64,000 bases of DNA from Halictus rubicundus (Eukaryota; Arthropoda; Insecta; Hymenoptera; Halictidae). Shown here piece after piece: positions 46,085 through 56,267 of the stretch. Location of the stretch: positions 1,488,001 through 1,552,000 of the forward strand of contig NC_135163.1 of assembly GCF_050948215.1 (NCBI RefSeq), written 5' to 3'. Each line of letters starts with the position of its first letter. Position 1 is the first letter of the stretch. The notes beneath the pieces are model-generated. The model did no database searches, was not told the origin of the DNA, and worked only from the letters and a program-made list of their open reading frames with translations. The translations under genes were made by a program, and so were the position numbers.

Positions 46085-46336
46085 TTAACCCCTAGGCCTA
46101 CAATACCGAGTCAGACTCGTGGTGAAGATTTTGGACAGAGTCTAATAAATGGGTATGTTATTAATTTCCTTTAAACCGAAATAAAATTCTATTTTGTTGT
46201 AGTTGGTATATATATTCTTTGGAGAAAACATAGGCATACAATGAATATAAAATATCTTTTTTTTCTATGAAATGTTGAACGATGAAGATTTTCTAATCAT
46301 AAGAATCACAAAATAAATAGTAGCGCAAGGGGTTAA
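46085..46336. mobile_element. TTAA-flanked MITE, CCCCTAGGCCTAC ends
   Basis: The left end is TTAACCCCTAGGCCTAC, and the right end GTAGCGCAAGGGGTTAA is its imperfect complement. About 250 bp and non-coding; only this copy is in the window. Confidence 0.75.
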
Positions 46337-46962
46337 AAAGCTTTTTGCTGATCTTTGAATTGTAATGTATTATCGTACGACCAAGTTTTGTTAGAAAAAT
46401 CTTTTTATCAGGCATCGTCAGGATTCTGTTTCGTTTTGCTGATAGCCGCCAGGGTCGAATCACGAGATGAGTCGACAAAAGCCGTCTGGAAGCCGAGATC
46501 CGGGGAGCCTTCGTCCAGTTTCCAAGCGGGCGACGCGACGCCGGACTCGGGCATTCGCATTTCGCATCCTCTTGTTCGCACGGTGAGAACGATGAGATCA
46601 CTCGGCGTTTGCCCGCTATGAATCATCGTCTGCCAGTGGTTTGTTGGCTGTTTCGGCCAGACCTCGGCAGTTTTGCCGAGCCGAGTAGAACATGGCTCCG
46701 CTCTGTTCCGTTACGCAGCGCGACTCGATTACCAATTTCCTTAAAAATATGAGCCGAATCCTCGCGTTCTCAGCTCGGTTGAATACAGAGCAGCCGAGCC
46801 TCGAGCCGCGAGCCCCGATCGAGGATTGAGAGCGGCGACGTGCGCTGCAAATCTGCTGCTGTTATCCTCTGCCTTTCGAAAGATGAGATATTAGCTCGGT
46901 TTCCGCGTTCGTTGCAATCTCCTAACGTTAGGTTTACGGAGCGCTGAAACCGACCAGGCTCC
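46337..46962. other. intron segment, nothing recognised
   Basis: The DNA has GAGCC/CGGCT-rich repeats around 46660-46830 (several AGCCGAG units on the plus strand). No coding or mobile element is supported. Confidence 0.35.
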
Positions 46963-47383
46963 AAAAATGACAGTTATTCTAAAATTTTCTACGATAAAAA
47001 TCACTAATAAAAAGTTGATTATTATTGAATCTACACAGAATATAAAGAAGAAAATTCGAAGAACAAAATGATTGAAAAATATCGATTTTTATACATTTTG
47101 ATTACAAATAACAGTTATTAGTGTCCAAAAAATTGGATCCTCCTCGATAACTGTTACCGATGAAGAAAAACTGTTTCGATTGCTCAAAACCGTTATTATG
47201 AGAGAAGTTCATTTCGATCACTCATAATAGTTATCAATCAGAGAAGCTCGTTTCGATTGCTCAAAGCAGTTATTATGAGAGAAGTTCACTTCGATCACTC
47301 ATAATAGTTATCAATCAGAGAAGCTCGTTTTGATCACTCATAACACTTATCAATGAGAGAAGTTTATTTCGATCACTCATAAC

Positions 47384-47583
47384 TAGACTGTGGATTTTAT
47401 GCATTTACAAAAAAATAAGTAACTGTAATTTAAAACAGCAAAAGCATCAGAAGAATTTAAAAGTACTGTTATATGATTTTCAACCAATTAAACATATTAA
47501 GAAAGAAAATAAACTTGTGTTTCACTCCAGTTTGTTGCAATTCAGGTAGACAATTTCTATTTTGCATAAAGATCCGTTGTCTA
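47384..47583. mobile_element. TAGACTGCGG-type MITE in hAT copy 3
   Basis: It begins TAGACTGTGGATTTTATGCA and ends TGCATAAAGATCCGTTGTCTA. The 200-bp body is inverted relative to 38045-38245 and inserted in the 39-bp array. Confidence 0.82.
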
Positions 47584-47835
47584 CTTACAACAGTTATCAA
47601 TGAGAGAAGTTCATTTCAATCACTCATAACAGTTACCAATGAGAGAAGTTCATGTCGATCGCTCATAACAGTTATCGATGAGAGAAGTCCATTTCGATCG
47701 CTCATAACAGTTATCGATGATCGAATTTCTTTCCACTTGTTCATAATAATTATTGATGAGAAAATTCATTACAGTTGCTTATTTAATTACTGAGTTGTCT
47801 ACTATTTTTCGGATGGAGCAAGCCTGTGAAATTCA

Positions 47836-48024
47836 TTGAGGAGGTTTCGTACAACAAAGACGAATCAACAGACCATAAGAACAACACAAAATCTGATAAA
47901 AAATTTTGTCAACTGTAAAAATCAGAAGTATAGTCTCCCGTATTTGTCAAAACTAGCGAGCATAATTCACGCTGTGTCCGCAACTCAGGTTAGCGTTGAA
48001 CGAACCTTTTCTGCTCTAAAATGA
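47836..48024 (+). pseudogene. hAT transposase C-terminal dimerisation-domain fragment
   Basis: The frame encodes YSLPYLSKLASIIHAVSATQ, then VSVERTFSALK. This matches the conserved hATC pattern (YP-LS-LA--I--V-AT-VSVER-FS) used for transposase dimerisation. The rest of the transposase is absent. The same stretch occurs in decayed form on the minus strand in copies 1, 2 and 4. Confidence 0.8.
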
Positions 48025-48131
48025 ACGTTAGATGATTTGCGGTGTAATTTGTCAGGAGAAAATTTGGAAAAACTCATGTTTGTCACATTAAATTTTGATT
48101 GTAGCATTCTACCATTTGAAAGTTCTCCTAT

Positions 48132-49448
48132 TTAACACTATTCCTACCGGGACCGGTCAAATGACCGTTTTTAAAATTTCGATTAGAATTTCTTATACAC
48201 AACGTAATTGAATCGCCTTTAAACTTCACGACTTTTCCTAAAATATGCGCATAATACATTTTTCAATATTCACTTCTTTTTTTATTGTTTATTTTCTGAG
48301 AAAAATTTGTAGTCTGTCTTACCTACCGTGACCGGTCATTTGACCGGTAGAACGATTTATATCTTTTTGTAATAGTATTCTTTCAAAGACTCAATTCCAA
48401 AACTATAAAGTCGTTACAAACGAAAGGTAAGGCAGTTGTGGTATGATTTTAGCCGAAAAGTGTCATCCAGGGACTGCTTTACGGCACTTCAAAGTGTTTA
48501 CAGTTCTCGCTGGCCTATCGGCCTTGCGATGTCTATTTGCCTGATTGGTATCCGAAGCGGTCCAGAACCTCGGATTTTCTTACACCGTCTCATCTACTAT
48601 GACTGTAAAATAAATAAAATCATAGCCGAAGGAGATGTCTAGACGTCTTCTCACGAATTCAAATCAGTAAAGTCTTGTGAGCTGAACAGAGAGCATCAAA
48701 ACGTGAAAGTTACAAGGAGCATATTCGGCAGTCTTTTACTATTTTGTATTTTTATTCTATTATTATTCTACTTTTATTTTATATTGTATTACGTGTTGTA
48801 AGTGTCATTTTCAAAAAAGTGAACAAACCAACAATACTTCGTAGTAAGTTTCACATTTTATCTTTTGTTCCTTTTTTTATCCATCTTGATTTACATTTTT
48901 ATATTTTTATTTTTATTTTATCCCTTGAATATTCGTTCCCAAAATGTCAAGACGTTCGAAATTTTTGATATTGAAAATGACAATACGGAAAATTATGATC
49001 TATTTGAGAACGACTCGAACACCGATGAGGACGAAGAGAATGTTTCGAACGTACGTAGAGGACGAAAGAGAAGGAGATTTTTAGTTAGTTCCGATAGTGA
49101 GAATGAGGAAGAGGTAATCGAAACTGCTGTAGACGGAACTGTTTGGCAAGAAGTAAAAGAAGGGTCTAATCCTGGAAGAGCATCTATTCATAATATTTTT
49201 AGGGGAACATCAGGCCCAACAGGATATAGTAAACGAAATATTATGCGGTGAAAACGAATAAAATATACACATAAATACTCCTAATATATTATATATACTC
49301 CTAAATAAAAGAAACTATATTTTTATACTGTCAAATTGGCTATTATCTTCATTCTATATTAAAAAATATAAGTTGTGCTAAAGACCGGTCATTTGACCGG
49401 TCGCGGTAGGAATAGGTATACATGAAGTGTCGGTAGGAATAGTGTTAA
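48132..49448 (+). mobile_element. piggyBac-derived element (1.3 kb) with TTAA target
   Basis: The left edge is TTAACACTATTCCTACCG and the right edge CGGTAGGAATAGTGTTAA, perfectly inverted and including the TTAA duplication. Subterminal ACCGGTCAAATGACCG and GGTCATTTGACCGGT palindromes flank the body. It encodes only a transposase N-terminal fragment, so it is non-autonomous. It is inserted in hAT copy 3. Confidence 0.9.
48865..49251 (+). pseudogene. piggyBac transposase N-terminal fragment
   Basis: The frame has an acidic N-terminal part (FDIENDNTENYDLFENDSNT, DEDEENVS), a basic patch (RRGRKRRRF), SSDSENEEEV, and then TVWQEVKEGSNPGRASIHNI and FRGTSGPTGYSKRNIM. The W-x-E...GR...F...GP-GY pattern is the conserved start of the piggyBac (PGBD) DDE domain. 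The frame stops right after, so the catalytic Asp residues are missing. The upstream start is uncertain because hydrophobic sequence before 48940 looks non-coding. Confidence 0.82.
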
Positions 49449-49865
49449 TAATAACTACTACAAATTTCCTTCATCAATAACTGTTATGAGCAATCGAAAT
49501 GAACTTCTCTCATTGATAACTGTTATGAGCGATCAAAGTAAATTTATCTCATTGATAACTGTTATGAGCGATCAAAGTAAACTCTTATCGATAACAGTTA
49601 TGAACGATCGAAATAGATTTCTCTCATCGACAATTCTTATGAGCGACCGAAATAAACTTCTCCCGTCGATAACCGTTATAAGCGATCGAAATAAAATTTC
49701 TCTCATTGATAACTGTTATAAGTGAACGAAATAAATTCCTCTCAAGATAACATTTACCATCCAGAGAAAAAATTTTCGGTTACTTATAATCCTTATTCGT
49801 AACCAATACGATTTTAGTCGATGAAATACCTGTTATTCCATGACTTTTTTCTTTTTGGTTATAAC

Positions 49866-51176
49866 ACGTAAGGTCCCTGAAACTGACTACTTTGCATTAC
49901 TTTATAAAAATAACGAGAATGTGCCTATCCTAATTCTCAGCCATTTTTTATACTACAGAGAACGTTGTATTCTAGGAATAGAAAGTTGAAAAATGTTTGT
50001 GAATTTATTGATTAACGGATCGCTTTATTCTAATGTAAATAAAAACATCGAGTGAGATCTTGTTTATGAATTCGTATCTAAAATTGCGAATGTCTATAAA
50101 CTTCCACAGCCCGGTTGTCAGACTGGTGTAATCGGTGTGTAATGGGACAGCTATTACAGCACGCATCAAAACTCTTCTTTCGATGGCTCGCCGCCACCCC
50201 TCGTGCGACTCCGTACGCGAGCAATCCCGTAGATTTCCATTCCCCACGGAGCGGACTATTTATTTCCTTGCGAAACTCCGGATGCGTTTTTTCGAGGGAC
50301 GCGACAATTGACGCGGCAATTTGAGCAGAGGGAAATTGACGGAGGCAGAGTGGCGCCGGGCAATCTTCCAATTTCCCTCGTACGAGTCGATACGCCTTCT
50401 CGCATTGGATCACGTCTTCGAGTAGCTCGAGTGTCTGCCGCGTGTCCATTACTCGCACGCACTGTCGTCGCTTGTCAGCGGATGTGCCCGGTTACCGCCG
50501 ACAACGTTATCACTCCTAACCCCGTTCTGGTCTACCGTAGATCTACCCCCGGAACCGATTATTCCACCTAAGCCCCGGTATCCGGCAGAATCGTCATCGA
50601 AAGATGACACTAGGATTTTTATTTACCCGAATATCGATTCCTCGAGTCATTCTGAATTTAAAAAGTATTAACACTACCGATCGGTCACTACTGAGTAGGT
50701 GCAGACACACACACACACTGTACACGTAGGTTCACGAAAGAACAGCGTGCGGGAAGCGCCCCTCGAATTTCGCATAAGTGGCGCCGTAAGAGAATGTACG
50801 CATAAAAATATAAGTATACGGGCATAAATTTGAGTGAAGGATATAAACGCGACTACTTCGAGCGCCTGGTCCTTCGGCGCGCACGTCGATTAACGACGCG
50901 TGGTTAGTGACAAAGTTTCGACCCCGTAGTGTTGAAATGATCCATGCGAGAAAATAATGTATCGATTCCATCGGCCAGTAGATCGTTACCGAGCAGCTCC
51001 GGGCGGAGAAAACAAAAGAAAGAGGGGAAGAACAGAACACGGCTGGCATAATTCGAAGATCGTTTGCTCGCCGTAGGGGGAGAGTCACAGCCACCCCGTA
51101 AGAAGCACACCAAATAAATAAATAATTTTCAAATCAACAGATACTAACCGTGTCAATACGATCTACAATAACCATA
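49866..51176. other. intron segment, nothing recognised
   Basis: Mixed DNA with a GC-rich part (50130-50590) and a short CA run near 50708. No exon or complete transposon is supported. Confidence 0.4.
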
Positions 51177-51541
51177 TGGAGGATGTTCCAAAAATGTTGT
51201 ACCTCTGTGAAAAGAATGATTCCTGAGGTCATTTCAAGTAACTTTTTCCTTTACAAAAATGTTCTTCGCGGCTTTGTTAACGAGTTACCAACCAAAAACA
51301 CGGACCAATCAGAGCACGGCTATAGCAGATAGATTCCGGGGCGGCGACAGGTCCTGCCGAGCGTGGCGTTGGCATTGGTCGAGCCGGAATCCGCCCGTTG
51401 TATCCGCGCTCTGATTGGTCCGTGTTTTTCGTTGTTAACTATTTAACAAAGCCACAGAGAACATTTTCGCAAAGGAAAAAGTTACTTCAAATGACCTCGG
51501 GAATCACCTATTTCAAGAAAGTATATTTTTGGGACACCCTG
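51177..51541. mobile_element. TA-flanked MITE with about 100-bp inverted repeats
   Basis: The left end is TGGAGGATGTTCCAAAAATG and the right end TTTTTGGGACACCCTG, TA on both sides. Inverted arms pair over roughly 150 bp (AAGTAACTTTTTCCTTT and AAAGGAAAAAGTTACTT). The arms include ACCAATCAGAGC and GCTCTGATTGGT, a CCAAT-box-like inverted pair, around a GC-rich centre. Confidence 0.8.
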
Positions 51542-51971
51542 TATACAGATCGAGTTGATAGAAAAATCGAGAAGCCCGGGCCCTGCCGCGACAATGAGTC
51601 GCGTTAATAACGCTTAGGTAGGCGGTTCGCCGGCGAACGAAGTTAGTAGCGGCCAACACGCAAGCGACCGAATCAGGATGAAATGAAAATGAAATCGTGC
51701 GTCACGGCCGAGAGATTACAGACGAAACCGAGCCACGAACCTCCTTCACGACACTTATCTCCCTAACGAGTCCCGACCGTACGACCATACGTTTCTTCTT
51801 TTTATTCGCCGAATCTCTCCGCGTAATTACACTGCTGAACATTCCTCGCTGCTCCTGGGATCGAAAACTTATCCCCGCCTTCCATTTTACTCGATTCTGT
51901 TTCGTTGTTGTCGATATCGTACTGGCAGCCATTGACGAATACAGTGGCCCACAAAACTATTCGGACGCCCT

Positions 51972-52427
51972 TTAAGGGCCCGGGGTAGTCACGTGACTTT
52001 TTAATTAATAATTTCCATTCGCAGCCTTCAGACACAGACTTAAGATCCGTCTTGGTCTTCAAGACTTTCGCTTTATTTCGCAGAGAATCAAGACAAAATA
52101 TAGCTCAATTTGTAGCTGCAGATATTTTCTAGTGCGCGCTGTTTTCGATTTCATCCAGAAAACTCATCAAATGGGATAAAAATGCTTGGATTCCACGGCA
52201 TGCACACCGTCAGTTTTTGGCCTACTTCGAACGCTTATAGTACCAAATATCTGCATAATCTCGGCAGCTCCTGACCAGCGCGCACTAGATTGAACCTTCC
52301 TCTTTCGAATGAGCCCTTTCCCAGCGACAAAATATTCTTATATAAGGATGAAAACTTGAGGCACGTAAAACCATTTTTTGACGGTAATGTAGTCACTCTA
52401 CCTTATCGCGAATCTAGGAAGACCGGT
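51972..52427. repeat. dispersed repeat R1, copy 2
   Basis: This shorter relative of 21930-22600 has GGGTAGTCACGTGACTTTTT, CAGCCTTCAGACACAGACTT, GCAGAGAATCAAGACAAAAT and GAATGAGCCCTTTCCCAGCG. It lacks the duplicated first unit and the inverted CGGATCTTAAG segment of copy 1. Confidence 0.65.
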
Positions 52428-53148
52428 CAGAATAACTTTTTCCAAATTGGACCAAACGACTCGACCTTCATTGAGCAATTAGAAGCGTTGATTTGCTAAA
52501 TGATGTGCGAAAAAGATTTTGAAAAAATTGCAATTGCTAAAAGTGACATGTAAAAATAAGGGAACTTTCAAACTTTTTTGTTTGAGCCCGTAATGACAAC
52601 TTAAAATATGCGTATTTCTGTTATTTTAAATATCGAAGGGTCGATCGCTCGTTACCGATGAAAATCGAATCGGATCTGTCGATCGGAAAACGTGCGCGCC
52701 GTAATTTATATTTCATTGATCGCAACGCATGCTAATTGGCTGGCGCGGATGGTTGCGCGGTGTAATTTTACGGTGACGCGTTGTTCTCATTGTAATTAAC
52801 GAGACAACGAACAATTTTTGTGAATGACCGGGTAAGAAATAAAGCCTGCTCTCATCTCGCGGAACCTGTTCCAGCGCGGCCCGTAATTCGTTGGTTCGTT
52901 AATTTATCGATGGTCGGAGTGCAGCTTTCGCTCGAGACCGCGGCCCTTGGAATTTTTCAATTCAGTATCTCCTGCTTCTTCTATAATTAATTTGATATAC
53001 GTAATAAACCCATTAGACGCGCACCGTAGAATAAATAGCAAGGGGCACAGAAACAAGAAGAAGACATATTAAAATTGCTTTGATATAGTACATAAAAATA
53101 TAGTACCAATAATTAAGAAAAAGCAAATAAAACGCAGTGCAAAATGTA
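52428..53148. other. intron segment with a dispersed repeat fragment
   Basis: 52440-52560 (contains AAATTGGACCAAACGACTCG) is related to 15400-15520 and 8390-8490. The remaining sequence shows no gene or element. Confidence 0.4.
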
Positions 53149-53329
53149 TTAGGTTGTTGCATTTGAAATAACCATTTTTCACATTTGAAACTTCCCGTCG
53201 TTGTAGTTTAGTTCTTCCACGAAAAATGGCGTTAAAGTTGTACGATATGAAAAGTACACGAATTTGCGTGTATAAGTTTATTGATATTGTACAGTGTACC
53301 TGATACAAAATCGATTTTCGTTCACTATG

Positions 53330-54559
53330 GAAAAAAGAAGGAAATTCGTATAATTTACCAGTACGAGTTCAAACTTGGACATATGTTACTGCGTCTGAAG
53401 CAGCGGAAAACATAAATGCTGATTTTGATTAAGGTATAGCAAGTGATCGGACCGTAAGACGTTGGTTTGAAAAATTTCGTCCCGGTGATATAAATCTGAA
53501 AAATGAGCCTCGTGGTCATAAGCCAGCAGCTGGTAAAGATTCAGGTTTAAACGAGATAGTTGAAAGAGATTCACGTCTAACTGTTTGGGAAATCGCGGAG
53601 AGAACCAATACAGTGAATTCTCGTTACGATAGTGATTTACGATAGATACTAACCGATAGTGACAAGAAGTCTGAAAAAATATCTTTCTCCGATACAATGT
53701 TGCACGTAACTCGAGAGACGGCGCTCGAGCTTCGGCCCCTCACTGCGGTGGTGTGGGTAGTTCCACTGACTCCAAATCGTAAGGTTGGCACTGACTCGTA
53801 ACGAGAATTCACTGTATACACTATTCAACTGTCTCCCGACATCTAAAGCCTTTGGGAAAAGTAAAAAAGTTAGGTAAATGGGTCCCACATGAAGTTACTG
53901 AAAGAAACAAGATGTGCCGTCTGGAGATCAGTTCTACGTTACTTTTTCGACAGAATAATGCAAGCAAATTAAACGGGATAATTAACTGTGATGAAAAATG
54001 GATTCTTTACGACAATCGACGACGTTCCGCACAGCGGCTAGATGCAGATGAAACTCTAAAACATATGTCGAAATCGAACCTTCATCCGTGTAAGGCATCC
54101 GTGGTCAGCAAAGGGTGTTGTACATTACTCATTTTTTAAAAAAGATGAAACCATAAACGCTGATAAATACTGTCAGGAAATTGATATAATGTGCGAAAAA
54201 CTGCGTGTTCAACAGCCGGAATTAGTCAATAGCCGTGGTGTATTATTGTTTCGCGATAATGATCGGTCACATATTGCGAACCAAACTGTAAAAAAATAAG
54301 GAGAGTTGAAGTGTGAAGTTCTCCCCCACCCTCCTTATTCGCCTGACCTGTTACCTACTGATTGCCATTTTTTCAAGCACCTAGATGGCTTTTGAATGGA
54401 AAAATATTCAAAGAAAAATCTGCTGTAAAAACTGCATTTGATGAATTTACTGCCTCGCGTTTATTAGATTTCTACCAGAAATGCATTGGGCCACTTGTAT
54501 CACGATGGAAGAAGCGCATTGATGTCGATGTGGACATTATTTCGATTAACGAAATATGA
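53330..54559 (+). pseudogene. mariner (DD34D) transposase, multiply broken
   Basis: Recognisable pieces: YVTASEAAENINADFD and SDRTVRRWFEKFRPGDINLK (HTH), EPRGHKP, then after the MITE KWVPHEVTERNKMCRLEISS, CDEKWILYDNRRRSAQRLD (first Asp), FRDNDRSHIANQTV (second Asp), HPPYSPDLLPTD (third Asp) and FYQKCIGPLVSRWKKRIDVD. Stops and frameshifts occur throughout. It has no SET domain; the resemblance is to the transposase half of SETMAR. Confidence 0.88.
53611..53814. mobile_element. CAGTGAATTCTCG MITE (copy 3) nested in mariner
   Basis: TA-flanked 204-bp copy. The left end is CAGTGAATTCTCGTTACGAT and the right end AACGAGAATTCACTG. It interrupts the mariner transposase between its HTH and catalytic regions, so this MITE family was still mobile after the mariner inserted. 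Confidence 0.88.
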
Positions 54560-54629
54560 AGAAAGTTTGTAAGATAAAAGTTTACGTGAAAAATTCAAAA
54601 ACAGCCATTTCATTTGCAACAACCTAATA

Positions 54630-56042
54630 CATTACGTACCGCGATCCTCGATATCACTAGACCAGTTCCGTTCAGCAAGCCTTGCGGCGGGCAAAGACGC
54701 CCGCCGATGCCCGCGGGCATAGCTGAAGGCGATGTGACGTTAGCGGGAAAAATATTGTCATAGGCTGAAAGTAATGAAGACAATCTTGTGTAAACATCCG
54801 CAGACTACTTGTGAAACTTTAACACATATTTTCGCCGTTCAAAGTTTGAGCAGTTGAAAGCGTTCGAATATATTTTTCCATTAGCTATAGAAAAGACCGT
54901 ACCATTAATCTTCATTGAATGAAAATGAATACCGACCAGCACCCATGTCTAACCTAACTACAACCGGAAATGGTTAAACGTGGCCCGTATATCATAGTCG
55001 GACGAACGAACGTAACTGACAGCCGTACGACGATTACAGGGGTTCGAGTAAGCAGTACCGTCTAGTAAGAATCGGCGTTAAAGAGGAAAGTTTAGCACTT
55101 TCGAGGCTCGGATAATGCGATGTCTGCTCGTCGAATGGCCGGAGCGAGTCGGTTAATTTCCGTCTGGTTTCCAAAGGGGCGGCCCGCGGCGGCGAGGAGC
55201 GGCGAAAGAGCGCGCGTCGCGTAACGTTTAACGAACCGATCGATTGATCGCGGGACCGAGGGCCTCGATAATTCCTGAATAATTGAGAATGTTCTCCTCC
55301 GAGGCCGATACGCGCGTTGCAATCGGATTTCGGTGGATTATAATTGGCCGCGTGTTAATACGCACCGATACCCGATACTCGATACCGGAGGAAAGGTATG
55401 CGCGAGAGCGCGTGCTTGGAATCGCGGCGTCGAAGCACGGCCTGTCTCGCAATTACATACTGTCGGAATCGCGAGACTGCTCGCACAACCTCATCGTTCG
55501 AATAACTTCGTTCTTATCTTATTATTGGGTCACTGCAAAAGTCTCGATACAGTGTTCGGTTTATCTTTAATTTCCTCTTCATTACAAAAAACATTACAAT
55601 CGGTCGATTAAGTAGCTATCGTCGTTTCCTATGACATTCCGGCAGGGCAGCGTTCGTATAACTTTTTTGTAAACGCTGGACGGCTTTGCGTCGAAGAAAC
55701 AATTGAACGATTTTTAAAAAATTGCTAAAGACGCAAAATTTTGCCCGTTTAAACTGTTTTGCGAAGAGCGAAAGTGGTAGAAATTTGATGGTGCAATGTA
55801 TGGTTGAAATTCGTAGATTTATTTGCAGTAACTCGCAGCTGAAATTACTGTCAATTTCGCGTTTCTTAAAAACGGAACGTGAAACAATCGACCCGATTTT
55901 TCGAAGCTGCTAAAGAAAATTTTGCCGTTTAAACTGTTTTGCAGAGAGCGAAAGAGACAGTTTGACGGTGCAATGTCTGGTTGAAGTTCGTAGATTTATT
56001 TGCAGTAACTCGCTGATCAAATTATCGTCAATTTCGCGATTC
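54630..56042. other. intron segment with a local duplication
   Basis: Two tandem-like copies of a roughly 130-bp unit lie at about 55733-55870 and 55918-56045. Both contain TTTGCAGTAACTCGC and TCAATTTCGCG(A/T)TTCTTA. GC-rich ORFs at 55100-55500 have no known domains. Confidence 0.45.
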
Positions 56043-56267
56043 TTAACACTAAACGTACCACCACCGGTCAAATGACCGGTTCTAGATTTTTTATTTGACA
56101 ATTTTTGAAATTATAAAGATGCTTTCATGAGCAATGATTCAATAAATATCTTTAGTAGAGCACCCATTGCAATAAGAACCGCGCAAAGTCTAAACAAATT
56201 AAATCTTGTCATTTTTATAAGGCAACATGTATCTGTTACATTTATAGCTCGGCACGTTTAGTGTTAA
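56043..56267. mobile_element. TTAA-flanked MITE, CACTAAACGTACC ends
   Basis: The left end is TTAACACTAAACGTACC and the right end GGCACGTTTAGTGTTAA. The subterminal ACCGGTCAAATGACCGGT palindrome is shared with the piggyBac derivative 48132-49448, which suggests mobilisation by a related transposase. Confidence 0.82.

Larger units (their letters stand above)
46963..49865 (+). mobile_element. hAT-derived element with 39-bp minisatellite, copy 3 (reverse orientation, two insertions)
   Basis: It runs opposite to copies 1, 2 and 4, starting near CCAAAAATGACAGTTATTC and ending near CTTTTTGGTTATAAC. The 39-bp units lie at 47125-47380, 47590-47750 and 49465-49745. The hAT coding remnant is at 47836-48024. 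A TAGACTGCGG MITE (47384-47583) and a TTAA-flanked piggyBac derivative (48132-49448) are inserted, which explains its 2.9 kb length. Confidence 0.72.
53149..54627 (+). mobile_element. mariner element (SETMAR-like transposase), decayed, with nested MITE
   Basis: The element is TA-flanked, with ends TTAGGTTGTTGCATTTGAAA and TTTCATTTGCAACAACCTAA, inverted repeats of about 22 bp. A CAGTGAATTCTCG MITE is inserted at 53611-53814. Without that insert it is about 1.27 kb, the normal mariner length. Confidence 0.9.

Noticed and set aside
49486..49725. ORFs with a repeated peptide like SLITVMSDRNELL (also at 38225, 47473, 63426, 63578)
   Set aside because: They come from the 39-bp minisatellite. Its length is a multiple of three, so reading frames stay open by geometry. 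They occur on both strands and in several elements, with no sign of a real gene.
53149..54627. A SETMAR gene
   Set aside because: Only the mariner transposase half is present, with stops and frameshifts and perfect mariner ends. There is no SET domain.
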